Below are positions 51,247-59,855 of a stretch of DNA of 64,000 nucleotides, in pieces. Both the position numbers and the translations under genes were made by a program. Under the pieces are notes generated by a model. The model saw nothing but the letters and a program-made list of their open reading frames with translations, searched no databases and had not been told where the DNA came from. The stretch comes from an uncultured Stenotrophomonas sp. (lineage in GTDB: Bacteria; Pseudomonadota; Gammaproteobacteria; Xanthomonadales; Xanthomonadaceae), in assembly GCF_945952405.1 (NCBI RefSeq), contig NZ_CAMFIA010000002.1, forward strand, positions 1-64,000. Direction: 5' to 3'. The first letter of the stretch is position 1, and each line of letters opens with the position of its first letter.

Positions 51247-52125
51247 ATGGCATTGATTGCATGCGTTGAGTGTGGCCGTCAGATCAGTGACCAGGCCGCG
51301 GCCTGCCCAAACTGTGGCCATCCGGTTCCCCCAAGTACACAGGCGACGGCAGCCCCGCCCAGCGAGCAGAAACCTGCAGGAAAGCGCAGGACCGGCTGTG
51401 TACTGATCATCCTGATCGTGGTGATCCTGGCCATCGTCGCTGCCTGTCTTCTCATGTCGGTCAGGAGCTCAGCGCCGATCGCCACTGCCGCATCCGGATA
51501 CCCTACAGAGACCAGGGAGGAGAGGCTCGCCCGTCTGCTCGAAGAAGTGAACGATGAACGTCGCGACGACGATATTCGACTGCTCGCAGCGAAGGACCTG
51601 ATGGCCTTCCATGGCGATACCGCTGAGGGCAAGGCTGCGGCGGCGCTGGCAGAAACGTTCGAAGAACGCATCCGCAAGGCCAATCGTGGCAAGCAGTGGA
51701 GCTATTGGACCAATCGAGACCCAATGACCGGAAAGACGGCGCTGGGCGCCGAGGTCCGCAGCAACAATACGCACAGCTTCGACTTCCCCTACGCCGGCGC
51801 CCAGCATGCCACCCTGACCCTGCGCCGCCATCCGCAACACGGAAGCAACGTATTCCTGCAGATCGAGAGAGGCCAGCTGCAGTGCAGCTACTCCGGATGC
51901 GATGTCCTTGTCCGCTTTGGCGATGCCCAGCCCAGGACCTACCGCGCAACAGGGCCTTCGGACAGCTCCAGCGAGACCCTCTTCATCCAGGGATTTGCCG
52001 ACTTCCAGAAAAGAATGGAAGCGGCCGACACGGTCCGGATCCAAGCGAACGTCTACAGGCAGGGCGCACCGACCTGGGAATTCGATGTCAGCGGATTCGA
52101 CGCCGCGCGCATCAAACGCCAGTGA
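51247..52125 (+). CDS. Zinc-ribbon membrane protein, unknown function
   Basis: A 292-residue protein. An N-terminal zinc ribbon has CVEC (6-9) and CPNC (20-23); a transmembrane segment RRTGCVLIILIVVILAIVAACLLM spans ~47-70; a helical charged region (TREERLARLLEEVNDERRDD) and a C-terminal beta-rich periplasmic domain with CSYSGC follow. AAAGGG lies adjacent to the ATG. A similar zinc-ribbon/TM layout is common in proteins of unknown role. Followed by a strong terminator. Confidence 0.75.
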   Translation: MALIACVECGRQISDQAAACPNCGHPVPPSTQATAAPPSEQKPAGKRRTGCVLIILIVVILAIVAACLLMSVRSSAPIATAASGYPTETREERLARLLEEVNDERRDDDIRLLAAKDLMAFHGDTAEGKAAAALAETFEERIRKANRGKQWSYWTNRDPMTGKTALGAEVRSNNTHSFDFPYAGAQHATLTLRRHPQHGSNVFLQIERGQLQCSYSGCDVLVRFGDAQPRTYRATGPSDSSSETLFIQGFADFQKRMEAADTVRIQANVYRQGAPTWEFDVSGFDAARIKRQ

Positions 52126-52143
52126 CCGGCAGAGCAACCCTGA

Positions 52144-52170
52144 GGCCCCGCAATTGCGGGGCCTTTCTGT
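52144..52170 (+). terminator. Rho-independent terminator
   Basis: GGCCCCGCAATTGCGGGGCC (52144-52163) followed by TTTCTGTTT, 18 bp after the zinc-ribbon gene stop. Confidence 0.85.
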
Positions 52171-52279
52171 TTCAGGCCAACCGCAGCATTGCGAGGAGCT
52201 CCTGCACAACAGAGTGCCCCGGCCGGGCCAGCGCCCGCGCCTGGACGGTGGCAAGATTGCACATCAAGGAGGAATCACC

Positions 52280-52627
52280 ATGTCAATCCTGGACGTGCTC
52301 GCGCTTTGCGCGCTGGTGTTGTGGATCTGCCTCCCGTTCGCCGCGACGGTGATCCAGCTGCTGCGCCTGCTCTGGTTCTGGACGGGCGCGAAGGCGGATC
52401 GGGGCAGACGTCCGCGCTTTACCGGACTGGTCCTGGCGATGTTCTTCAGCTCGCTCGCCGCCACCGAGATCCTGCATGTCGAGCCATTTCTCACGCTGCG
52501 TTACCTCAACCCCGTGCCACCAGAACACAGGGCAGCGTTCATGATCGGGGTTCTGGTGATTGCGCTGGCGGCGTGGATATGGGGCGGCCTGCTGTGGAGG
52601 ATCCCGCGCCGCCGGGCCGGCTGCTGA
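52280..52627 (+). CDS. Hypothetical membrane protein
   Basis: A 115-residue protein with three hydrophobic segments (ILDVLALCALVLWICLPFAA; FTGLVLAMFFSSLAATEILH; AFMIGVLVIALAAWIWGGLL). AAGGAGG precedes the ATG by seven bases, a strong site. Function unknown. Confidence 0.7.
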   Translation: MSILDVLALCALVLWICLPFAATVIQLLRLLWFWTGAKADRGRRPRFTGLVLAMFFSSLAATEILHVEPFLTLRYLNPVPPEHRAAFMIGVLVIALAAWIWGGLLWRIPRRRAGC

Positions 52628-52724
52628 AGTACCCACCCGGTGTGGGTTGCGCAGGCCCCGGGCGGACACCGCATCCCGGGTCCGCCGGCATCGAGCGCAG
52701 GGCGTCGCGCCAGAGTCACCGTGA

Positions 52725-53615
52725 TTACGGATGACTCTCCAGACCCTTCACTGATTCGGCAAGAAACGATTCGACGCTCCTGACAAGTGCGAGCGGTGCC
52801 TCGTTCATCGGATAGTGACCGGCATTGGCCATGACCTCGATGCTGGATTCAGGATATCGCCGAAGATAGGTCCTTTCCATCAGCCCGGCGTTGAATGTCG
52901 GGTCATGCTCCCCCACGATCACCTTGACCGGATGCCGCCCGGAGATTTCATCGCTGAAATCGGTATCGGCCCATGCGCGCAGGTAGGCGGCGAACGCCTC
53001 TGGGGAGGAATGCCTTGCCGAATACTCCGATTTCCAATCAATCCAGGAAGCGGGCAACCGCCCGCCGGTGCTGCGGTTGATGATCGCCTTTCGATTTTCC
53101 AGGTGCACCGCAGCCTCTTCGAGCAGGTGGCGCGTTGCGGGATCGTATGAAATGCCGCCACAGGGAACGGGTGCGACGGCAACCATTGCCCGTACACGCT
53201 CAGGCGCGAGTACTGCGATCCGCTCCATGGCCACCCCTCCCATTGAATGGCCGATCAGGCTGAAGGTATGAAGTCCGAGGGCGTCGGCAAGCGCCAGTGC
53301 ATCGACGGCGATCTCATCGATCGTGTACTGGCCGCCGACGCTCCTCATGCCCCCGTAGCCGCGATAGTCCATGAATATGTAGCTGAACGTCTGCCTGTCC
53401 AGCCATGGCTCAGCGTGCTCGAACGAGCCGGCGTCGCCGAACCAGCCGTGAAGAACCAGGACGGGGTGGGAACCGTTTCCCACGCGATGAAAGGTATTCG
53501 GCAAGACGTACTCCAGTGCAGATGAGGGGTCTTCATCCGGCGTGACGCGAACTCCTCTCGGACGCGATCTTCCGCCATGTGAAGGCTCGCCAGATCGTAG
53601 GCCCAGCGCCCCCAC
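52725..53615 (-). CDS. Alpha/beta hydrolase
   Basis: A 296-residue alpha/beta hydrolase from a GTG start. LVLHGWFGDAGSFEHAEPWL has the oxyanion HG; nucleophile Ser in LIGHSMGGVAMERI near residue 122; Asp in VIVGEHDPTFNAGL and His in ANAGHYPMNEAP near 268 complete the triad. The N-terminal ~35 residues before LEYVLPNTFHRVG are probably not real, and the true start may be internal. It is divergent from an AraC regulator 41 bp away, suggesting regulated expression. Substrate unknown. Confidence 0.82.
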   Translation of the reverse strand: MGALGLRSGEPSHGGRSRPRGVRVTPDEDPSSALEYVLPNTFHRVGNGSHPVLVLHGWFGDAGSFEHAEPWLDRQTFSYIFMDYRGYGGMRSVGGQYTIDEIAVDALALADALGLHTFSLIGHSMGGVAMERIAVLAPERVRAMVAVAPVPCGGISYDPATRHLLEEAAVHLENRKAIINRSTGGRLPASWIDWKSEYSARHSSPEAFAAYLRAWADTDFSDEISGRHPVKVIVGEHDPTFNAGLMERTYLRRYPESSIEVMANAGHYPMNEAPLALVRSVESFLAESVKGLESHP

Positions 53616-53656
53616 CCGGCCTTCGACAGCGGGCCATCCACTGTAGAATCCGGGTC

Positions 53657-54457
53657 ATGCGAAACACCTTGCTCGACCCCTTCGAGGACATCCCCCGCAG
53701 CGTGGTCGTGACGGCGAACGATTACGCTGCCGGCTCATCGTTTCCAGCGCATATGCACCGGCGCGGTCAGTTCGCGTTCGCCTGCCGCGGCACGATCAGT
53801 GTGGATACCCCCCAAGGCCGCTGGCTCGTCCCGCCTCGACGGGCCTGCTGGGTGCCTGCGGGTGTTTCCCACGGAATGACCATGTGCGGGCCAGTCACCA
53901 TGCTCAACGCGTTCATCTCGCAGGAAGCAGCAGCGGCCGAAGAACTGCCGTCCACGTGCTGCGTCTACGGCGTTTCGGAACTTCTCAGGCAATTGCTTGA
54001 GGAGGCCATCGATGTTCCGGCCATGTATGACATTGAGGGCCGCACTGGCAAGCTGATGAGCCTGCTGATCGCCAAGATTGCGTCAATGCCGCCGCTCTCG
54101 CTTCATGCACCACTGCCGCGCGACGCTCGTCTCGCACGCGCATGCAGGAAACTGTTCAATCAGCCCTCGATTGCTGTCGGGCTGGACATGATGGCCGCCG
54201 AAGCCGGGATGAGCCGGCGAACCTTCACTCGCCTTTTCCGTGAGCAGACGGGCGTGAGCTTTGCAGAGTGGCGACAGCAGGTTTGCCTGCTCATCGCCAT
54301 CGAGCGCCTGGGTGCGGGCCAGCCCGTCACCCGCGTCGCATTGGATCTGGGCTATGCAAGTGCCAGCGCATTCTCATCGGCATTTCGTCGCGTGCTCGGA
54401 GAGACACCCAGCCGGTACCTGGAAGTGCGCCGGGCGACACCAGGCGTTGCCGACTGA
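53657..54457 (+). CDS. AraC family transcriptional regulator
   Basis: A 266-residue regulator: N-terminal cupin (SSFPAHMHRRGQFAFACRGT, RWLVPPRRACWVPAGVSHG) and C-terminal double helix-turn-helix (AAEAGMSRRTFTRLFREQTG; DLGYASASAFSSAFRRVLGE TPSRYL). The cupin suggests a small-molecule or histidine-coordinated metal ligand. It probably controls the divergent alpha/beta hydrolase. Confidence 0.9.
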   Translation: MRNTLLDPFEDIPRSVVVTANDYAAGSSFPAHMHRRGQFAFACRGTISVDTPQGRWLVPPRRACWVPAGVSHGMTMCGPVTMLNAFISQEAAAAEELPSTCCVYGVSELLRQLLEEAIDVPAMYDIEGRTGKLMSLLIAKIASMPPLSLHAPLPRDARLARACRKLFNQPSIAVGLDMMAAEAGMSRRTFTRLFREQTGVSFAEWRQQVCLLIAIERLGAGQPVTRVALDLGYASASAFSSAFRRVLGETPSRYLEVRRATPGVAD

Positions 54458-54485
54458 ACGCCAGATCGGTGTGATGCCCGCGCAA

Positions 54486-57236
54486 TCAACGCCGCTTTCT
54501 CGGCTTGTTCTCACAGTCCGGATAGCTCGAGCAGCTCCTGAAAGCTCCATTCCGCCCCATTCGATCGACGAAGACACCGACTTTGCACACAGGACACTGC
54601 TCCTCGTTGATCGGCTGGCCACCGAGCGTAGTCAGCTCCACGGCACGTTCCTGCAGCAGCTCCCCCAGGAACGGGGAAACCTTCCCTTGGACGGTGAACA
54701 TGACGACTGTCCTCCGCGCGCGCGTCAGCGCAACGTAGAACAATCGCCGCTCTTCGCTATCGGGATAGGTGTCGCCTTGCGGCATTACCAATGACAGTAC
54801 CGAGTCATCCTGCTTGGCGCTGGGGAAGCTGCGCCGGATCATGCCCGGAAGGATGACGTAGTCAGCGGACTTGCCCTTGGACCTGTGGATGGACATGAAC
54901 TCAACGCTCATGGTCTGTCCAAAGTCCTTCTCCCAATCAGAAGGCACCTTGTCGCTCTCGAAGTTGTAGCGACCCAGTACCAGAACAGACACGCGCCCGT
55001 CCTGGCCTCTCGGCAGAACACCCGAAAGGATTTTCTCCTGAAGCTGTGCCAGATACTGCCTCACCCCATCCTGTACCTGCTTCCTGTTGTTGACCTGGAA
55101 GGCCTGAAGAACGGCACCTGCGGGGGGCTTCGATGAACGCACGTTCTTCCTGATCTGGCTCGGATTTCGCATGACGAAGCGACCTGACACGTCGCACAGT
55201 TCCTGCGGAAACCGGAAGGTCTCTTCCAGCCGCAGAACCTTGCCATGTCCATTCCATCCACAGAAATCGGTCATGACCGAGAGATCCGCGCCGGCGAAGC
55301 GATTGATCGCCTGCCAGTCGTCACCCACTGCGTACAGATGCTTGCCAGGAGCGCTGACCAGCGCCGCGCAGAGACGCGCGCGGGCCCGGGATGAATCCTG
55401 GAACTCATCGGCCATGACAAGGTCGTACGGCGACGTGTAACGCCCCTGTTCCACAAACAGGGATGCCGTGTTCAACATGTCCTCAAAGTCGATTCCCTGC
55501 TCAGCACCCAATGCGTCATCCCATGCCTGGTACACCGGCGTCGCCAGTTCCAGGAAACGGCGAAGGCGTTCCTTGTAGTGGTCTTCAGGCAGGCCCCGCA
55601 GGCGCTCGGAGATGTCATCCAGCGAAAGCACGTTGCTCTTGGCATGTGCAATGAACGTGCGCAGGAGACTGATCAGATCATCCTCCGACATTGGCTCTTC
55701 AGCTCGTTCCGGCAGCGGTCTGTCCGGATTGGGATCGACCTCGATACCCAGCCCGGGCAGTTGCTCAGCGAGACGCCTGAAGGCCTGGCCGGACCTGAGC
55801 TCGACCGACGTCGTTTCGATGAACGCCCTGCCCCTGCATGCGTGATGCTCACGCCGCCAGGCCAGATCGTCCGCATCGCGCGCCTGCTGCGAAGGGGTGG
55901 CACCTACGGGCAGCGCTGCATGCTCGTGATAGGCATCGGCATCGGGATAATAGAAGTTCGGCTGATTCTGGCGATGAATATCTCTTACCGAGTCGAACTC
56001 ATAGGAGCGTTTGTACTCGAAATCCACGCCGTTGTAGAACAGCCAGTCAGCAATGACACGCTCTTCCATGTTTTGAACGCGCGAGCCACTGAGCGTGTTC
56101 AGATAGGGCCTTCCATTCGCATCAAATCCGTCGGCCATTGAATCTGCCGCTGAGCAGGGAAGATCTTTGCCAAACACCAGCCGGAACATGTCCCATTGGG
56201 TTCGGAAGTGTGTGGAGCGATCCTTGAGCTGGTCGATCAGCTCTCCCAGCTTTTCAATGCCCTTCTCCTTGTGCCGCGCCCATTCCGGGACCTGGAGCTT
56301 ACGGCCACTCGCACCTCGGATGATGGACAAGCCCAGCGAATGGAAGGTGCAGGCCTGGATCTCCACTCCATTCATCCCAAGGCGATCGAGCGCCTTGTCT
56401 GCGCGCTCACGCAGCTCCTTGGCCGCGCCATCATTGAACGCGAGCATCACGATACGCTCCGGCGCCAGGAAACCGCGCTCGACAGCATAGGCGGCCTTGG
56501 CCACCATGGTGGAGGTCTTTCCGGACCCGGCGGAGGCGACGACCTGCACGCGGTTATCGAAGCAGATGACGGCCCTGGCCTGCTCTTCGGTCAGTGGATC
56601 ACTCTCCACCCGATCCATGAAATCCTTCGCGAGTACCAGTTCGCGCCGGGTCATGGATTCGTTCGCCTCCTCCCAGAGGCTGACCCAATCCTGATCCCAG
56701 TCCCGCAACTGTCCCAGCGCTCGCTGATGTTCGCAGGAGCCCAGATCCTCGTGGAGATCATCATCCAGGGCGAGCACCTGAAGCTCCTCGCGCGTAAATG
56801 CCAACTCTGGGCGAGCAAGAAGCACGGCTTGCTGCTGCTCATGGGTGATCCAGCGGCGGCTGTTGCTGCCTTCTTCGACCAGATCCTTCGCCTTTGCCAA
56901 CCAGTCACAGATCAGCGTGATCGTGGCTTCGAACATCGCCAGCCGCTCGCGCCTCCTGCGCTCGGCGACACGCGTAGCGATTGCACTTCGTAGATGATGC
57001 CCCTGTTCATTGGGCAGGCCATCTCCAACCACCTGCAGGCCGCCTTCTGCCTGGATCTCGACCATCGACCAGAGAAGGCCAGGCGTGACTTGAAGCTGAT
57101 GCTCGGATTTCAGAACGGCCTGATAGGGTTGACCGCCGATGACAACCTCAACCCTCTCTCCCTCCATGCGAATCGACCAATCGGCGGAGCGGGTGAACAG
57201 TTTTCCCCAGGGAGAGGGGCGCCAATCATTTGACAT
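54486..57236 (-). CDS. UvrD/Rep-family DNA helicase with C-terminal zinc finger (helicase IV-like)
   Basis: A 916-residue superfamily 1 helicase. An N-terminal ~200-residue region, then Q-like DPLTEEQARAVICFDNRVQVV, Walker A ASAGSGKTST near residue 232, motif II VMADEFQDSSRARARL, motif III YAVGDDWQAINRFAGADLSV, motif V MSIHRSKGKSADYVILPGM and motif VI RRLFYVALTRARRTVVMFT. The C-terminal ~45 residues are a topoisomerase-type zinc finger (CPVCKVGVFVDRMGRNG, then CSSYPDCENKPRKRR). Length exceeds E. coli HelD (684). It borders an accessory region. A role in repair or phage defence is inference. Confidence 0.9.
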   Translation of the reverse strand: MSNDWRPSPWGKLFTRSADWSIRMEGERVEVVIGGQPYQAVLKSEHQLQVTPGLLWSMVEIQAEGGLQVVGDGLPNEQGHHLRSAIATRVAERRRRERLAMFEATITLICDWLAKAKDLVEEGSNSRRWITHEQQQAVLLARPELAFTREELQVLALDDDLHEDLGSCEHQRALGQLRDWDQDWVSLWEEANESMTRRELVLAKDFMDRVESDPLTEEQARAVICFDNRVQVVASAGSGKTSTMVAKAAYAVERGFLAPERIVMLAFNDGAAKELRERADKALDRLGMNGVEIQACTFHSLGLSIIRGASGRKLQVPEWARHKEKGIEKLGELIDQLKDRSTHFRTQWDMFRLVFGKDLPCSAADSMADGFDANGRPYLNTLSGSRVQNMEERVIADWLFYNGVDFEYKRSYEFDSVRDIHRQNQPNFYYPDADAYHEHAALPVGATPSQQARDADDLAWRREHHACRGRAFIETTSVELRSGQAFRRLAEQLPGLGIEVDPNPDRPLPERAEEPMSEDDLISLLRTFIAHAKSNVLSLDDISERLRGLPEDHYKERLRRFLELATPVYQAWDDALGAEQGIDFEDMLNTASLFVEQGRYTSPYDLVMADEFQDSSRARARLCAALVSAPGKHLYAVGDDWQAINRFAGADLSVMTDFCGWNGHGKVLRLEETFRFPQELCDVSGRFVMRNPSQIRKNVRSSKPPAGAVLQAFQVNNRKQVQDGVRQYLAQLQEKILSGVLPRGQDGRVSVLVLGRYNFESDKVPSDWEKDFGQTMSVEFMSIHRSKGKSADYVILPGMIRRSFPSAKQDDSVLSLVMPQGDTYPDSEERRLFYVALTRARRTVVMFTVQGKVSPFLGELLQERAVELTTLGGQPINEEQCPVCKVGVFVDRMGRNGAFRSCSSYPDCENKPRKRR

Positions 57237-57790
57237 CCGAAATGAACCATTGACAGGTGAATGAACTACGCCGAGCCCAGCGTGCGTGAGCTGATCATAG
57301 CGACATCACCGGTTCGATTGCGACGAATCTTGTGCCAGCAATGACCGGCTCGACCCGCGCGCAATCCTGCGTTCCACAGCCTTCCACTCCGCATCGTGCC
57401 GTCCTGGCATTGAGGCAGCGGAGCAGTCGACATCCGCATCAGGGCTGACGCGCTCGCCGCGCTGCATCGCGAAGCGATATCTGTTCGAGCCAGCTCAGCG
57501 ATGACAGCGCGACTCGTCGACTGCATGACGCGCTCGTGGCCATAGAAGTCTCAGACTTCAGACCCGTCGAAGCAGCGGGCGAATCAATCGCTGTCGTACA
57601 GGAGAGTCCCTGTGTCCCTGCCATCAGCTTGAACCCGGCTTGCGTATGCAACAACGCTGATGAGCGTGCGTTCTGCCTTGGAGAATGCCCAGGCAGCCGC
57701 TCATACTCCGGCGCGCTGCACAAGCCCAAACCGCGATGCGCATTCTTAACTCTTAAGAATTCCTTTTCCCCGCCTTGGCGGCAACGAATC
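57237..57790. other. Intergenic region upstream of the zinc-ribbon genes
   Basis: A 554-bp gap between the divergent helicase start and the first zinc-ribbon gene. It must hold both promoters. Apart from the palindrome at 57742-57760 nothing clear is seen; the plus-strand frame open from 57536 lacks a ribosome site and has atypical codon use. Confidence 0.45.
57742..57760. promoter_or_regulatory. AT-rich palindrome ATTCTTAA-CTC-TTAAGAAT
   Basis: A perfect 8-bp inverted repeat with a 3-base centre in otherwise GC-rich DNA, 31 bp upstream of the first zinc-ribbon ORF. It may be an operator for that gene. It is followed by TCCTTTTCCCC, so a weak terminator for an upstream transcript is also possible. 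Confidence 0.5.
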
Positions 57791-58075
57791 ATGATGGGCG
57801 CCCAAAAGTTCAGGTTGCCATTCATCTTCATGCGGGACATCGGACAGTTCTACGTAACCAGCGTCGAAGGAGTGACGCGCACGGATGGCACCTTGCTACA
57901 GGTCACTCGAATCGACTGCGCCTGCATCAAATGCTCCAGGCAGTTCAGGGCGATTCCCAACCATGGCCTCGTCGACCTTGATGGAGGCGCCTCTCTGAGT
58001 TGCCCGACCTGCGGCAACCATCAATCGGTCAGCCGTGCGCGCCTCGAAGAACTCAATGGATCCAACGACAAGTAG
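57791..58075 (+). CDS. Small zinc-ribbon protein (paralogue 1)
   Basis: About 94 residues with two Cys pairs, IDCACIKCSRQ and LSCPTCGNHQ, spaced ~35 residues: a zinc ribbon of the CxxC-CxxC kind. The part MRDIGQFYVTSVEGVTRTDG to the end aligns with the next gene over its whole length. ATG 57791 is chosen but has only a weak upstream site; ATG 57830 (MRDIGQF) is the paralogue-supported alternative. Role unknown. Confidence 0.55.
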   Translation: MMGAQKFRLPFIFMRDIGQFYVTSVEGVTRTDGTLLQVTRIDCACIKCSRQFRAIPNHGLVDLDGGASLSCPTCGNHQSVSRARLEELNGSNDK

Positions 58076-58165
58076 TCGTCGCCTCCACTCGTAATCAACG
58101 CCCCATCGACGCCGCCGATATTCCAGCGGCTCTAACCTCGTCAGTAGATACTTACCGGCATCCAC

Positions 58166-58417
58166 ATGCGTCATACCGGCATATTTCGGATAACCGACCT
58201 CACCTTCAGGCCAGGCACGGGCGGAGACATAGCGCGAGCGCTCCAGATTGAAGCAACCTGCACGGCATGCGGCTCCAACGCGGTCTGGAACGAGAGTGAG
58301 ATGGAACACGTAGCAGGCGGCACCGTCCTTTCCTGCCCTGGTTGCGGCGTTCGCCAGGCGATCAGCAACGCGGGCCTTGCCGGCCGCACACCCGACCACT
58401 GCCACGCGCGAAGCTGA
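58166..58417 (+). CDS. Small zinc-ribbon protein (paralogue 2)
   Basis: An 83-residue protein: MRHTGIFRITDLTFRPGTGG, then ATCTACGSNAVW and LSCPGCGVRQAISNAGLAG. The spacing of the four cysteines and the GG-x-x-LSCP-x-CG-x-x-Q block are shared with paralogue 1, so the pair arose by duplication. No Shine-Dalgarno is evident. Role unknown; adjacent to the helicase. Confidence 0.6.
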   Translation: MRHTGIFRITDLTFRPGTGGDIARALQIEATCTACGSNAVWNESEMEHVAGGTVLSCPGCGVRQAISNAGLAGRTPDHCHARS

Positions 58418-58463
58418 ACGAGACTCAGTTCACATTTCACCCCTGTTGGAGCAACAATCCGAA

Positions 58464-58838
58464 ATGGGCCTGCCAGGCCCACTCCACTGGGGAGAGCGAG
58501 TGTTCAAACGAGGGCAAGAGGCGTTCCTGGTCATGGAGATGCGCCTCAAGGACTGCGAGCGAAAGCTCTCGATGGCAGAGGGCCGGCTGCGTGTGCTGGA
58601 AGGGTTTTCAAATGCCCTGATAACAAGCACGAGCAATCCATATGCCACGCGAGCAATCTGGTCTATCGCAATGCCTATTGTTACGGATGAGCAGGCGTTG
58701 CGGTGCGAGGGTCGTAGCGACGAATATCGGGACGGCATGGCACAAGCATTGCAGTTCCTGACACAACGGATCGATGCGCTACCCGAGTCTTCATGCGACC
58801 CGCTCATCGGGCCGGAGCCACACCTGCGCGCCCTGTAG
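58464..58838 (+). CDS. Hypothetical helical protein
   Basis: A 124-residue protein from ATG 58464, mostly helical (FLVMEMRLKDCERKLSMAEG RLRVLEGFSN; EYRDGMAQALQFLTQRIDAL). GGAG is 13 bases upstream, which is long. It follows the zinc-ribbon pair on the same strand. No family recognised. Confidence 0.5.
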   Translation: MGLPGPLHWGERVFKRGQEAFLVMEMRLKDCERKLSMAEGRLRVLEGFSNALITSTSNPYATRAIWSIAMPIVTDEQALRCEGRSDEYRDGMAQALQFLTQRIDALPESSCDPLIGPEPHLRAL

Positions 58839-58950
58839 CGCTCGCCAGCACCCGCATGCTTTCACTCGAAAGTCACAACGGGCTCCAGCTCTGCGAACTG
58901 CATCCAGACTAGCGGTACCTGCATCCACGCGCTGCTTCAGCACGTATGTA

Positions 58951-58975
58951 GGATGCCCGCGTCTTGCGGGCATCC
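58951..58975 (+). other. Hairpin just upstream of the fasciclin gene
   Basis: GGATGCCCGC-GTCTT-GCGGGCATCC, perfect 10-bp stem, ending three bases before the GGAGG ribosome site of the next gene. It could be the 3' hairpin of an upstream transcript or a 5' leader structure that modulates translation. Confidence 0.6.
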
Positions 58976-58991
58976 CCTGGAGGAACGCACC

Positions 58992-59552
58992 GTGAACGCT
59001 CTACAGCGCATTACTGCCGCAGTTGGCTTCGCCGTCATCGTATCCGCAAGCTCGGCGGGTTTCGCCGCCACCCCCGTGATGGTCGGCGGTGCGGAGATGT
59101 ATCCGACCAAGACCATCGTCGAGAACGCCATCAACTCGAAGGACCACACCACGCTGGTCGCTGCGGTCAAGGCAGCCGGCCTGGTTGACACCCTCAACGG
59201 AGCCGGCCCCTTCACCGTTTTCGCCCCCACCAACGCAGCGTTCAACAAGCTGCCGGCAGGCACGGTGGATACGCTGGTGAAACCCGAGAACAAGGCTCAG
59301 TTGACCAAGATCCTGACCTACCACGTGGTGCCCGGCACCTACAGCTCCGCCCAACTGATGGCGGACGCCCGGAAGCATGGTGGAAAGGCCACCTTGAAGA
59401 CCGTTCAGGGCGAACCGCTGACCGTTGCGCTTCGCGACGGCAAGCTGTGGGTGGTGGATGCCAAGGGAGGCAAGGCCGGGATCAGCATCGCCGATGTTGG
59501 CCAGTCAAACGGCGTCATCCATGTGATCGACACCGTGCTCATGCCGAAGTAG
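58992..59552 (+). CDS. Secreted fasciclin-domain protein
   Basis: A 186-residue exported protein: signal RITAAVGFAVIVSASSAGFA-A, then a FAS1 domain with H1 (LNGAGPFTVFAPTNAAFNKL PAGTVDTL) and H2 (ILTYHVVPGTYSSAQLMADA; SNGVIHVIDTVLMPK) motifs. FAS1 domains mediate adhesion; single-domain secreted forms are common in Gammaproteobacteria. The GTG start has GGAGG nine bases upstream. Core-like codon use. Confidence 0.92.
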   Translation: MNALQRITAAVGFAVIVSASSAGFAATPVMVGGAEMYPTKTIVENAINSKDHTTLVAAVKAAGLVDTLNGAGPFTVFAPTNAAFNKLPAGTVDTLVKPENKAQLTKILTYHVVPGTYSSAQLMADARKHGGKATLKTVQGEPLTVALRDGKLWVVDAKGGKAGISIADVGQSNGVIHVIDTVLMPK

Positions 59553-59567
59553 CGATCGATCCGGCAC

Positions 59568-59589
59568 GGGGCATTCCCTGCAATGCCCC
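59568..59589 (+). terminator. Hairpin after the fasciclin gene
   Basis: GGGGCATT-CCCTGC-AATGCCCC, 8-bp perfect stem, 15 bp after the stop codon; no T-run. The rest of 59553-59855 shows no gene. Confidence 0.55.
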
Positions 59590-59855
59590 TCGCTGCCCCT
59601 GAACCGCCAGAGGGCCCAGGCCTCGCCCATCAGGGCTTCGCCCTGGAGGGTGTTCACAGCGAGCATTCCCCCTTGGGGTGCAACAGATCCCGCCCTGTGA
59701 GGCGCTCCGGTCAGCGCCAATCTTGATCCCTTGTGCTTGGGCACGATTGAAGCGGATCAACCGTCTCCCCTCGCTCTCCGCCGAGAAGGGATGCAATCAG
59801 CCAATGGAAGACGCGACATCACATTGCGATACTTGCATCACCTAAGGGGGGACAC

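Noticed and set aside
57536-57790. N-terminal extension of the first zinc-ribbon gene
   Set aside because: The extra 85 codons have no ribosome site, poor codon use and no counterpart in the paralogue.
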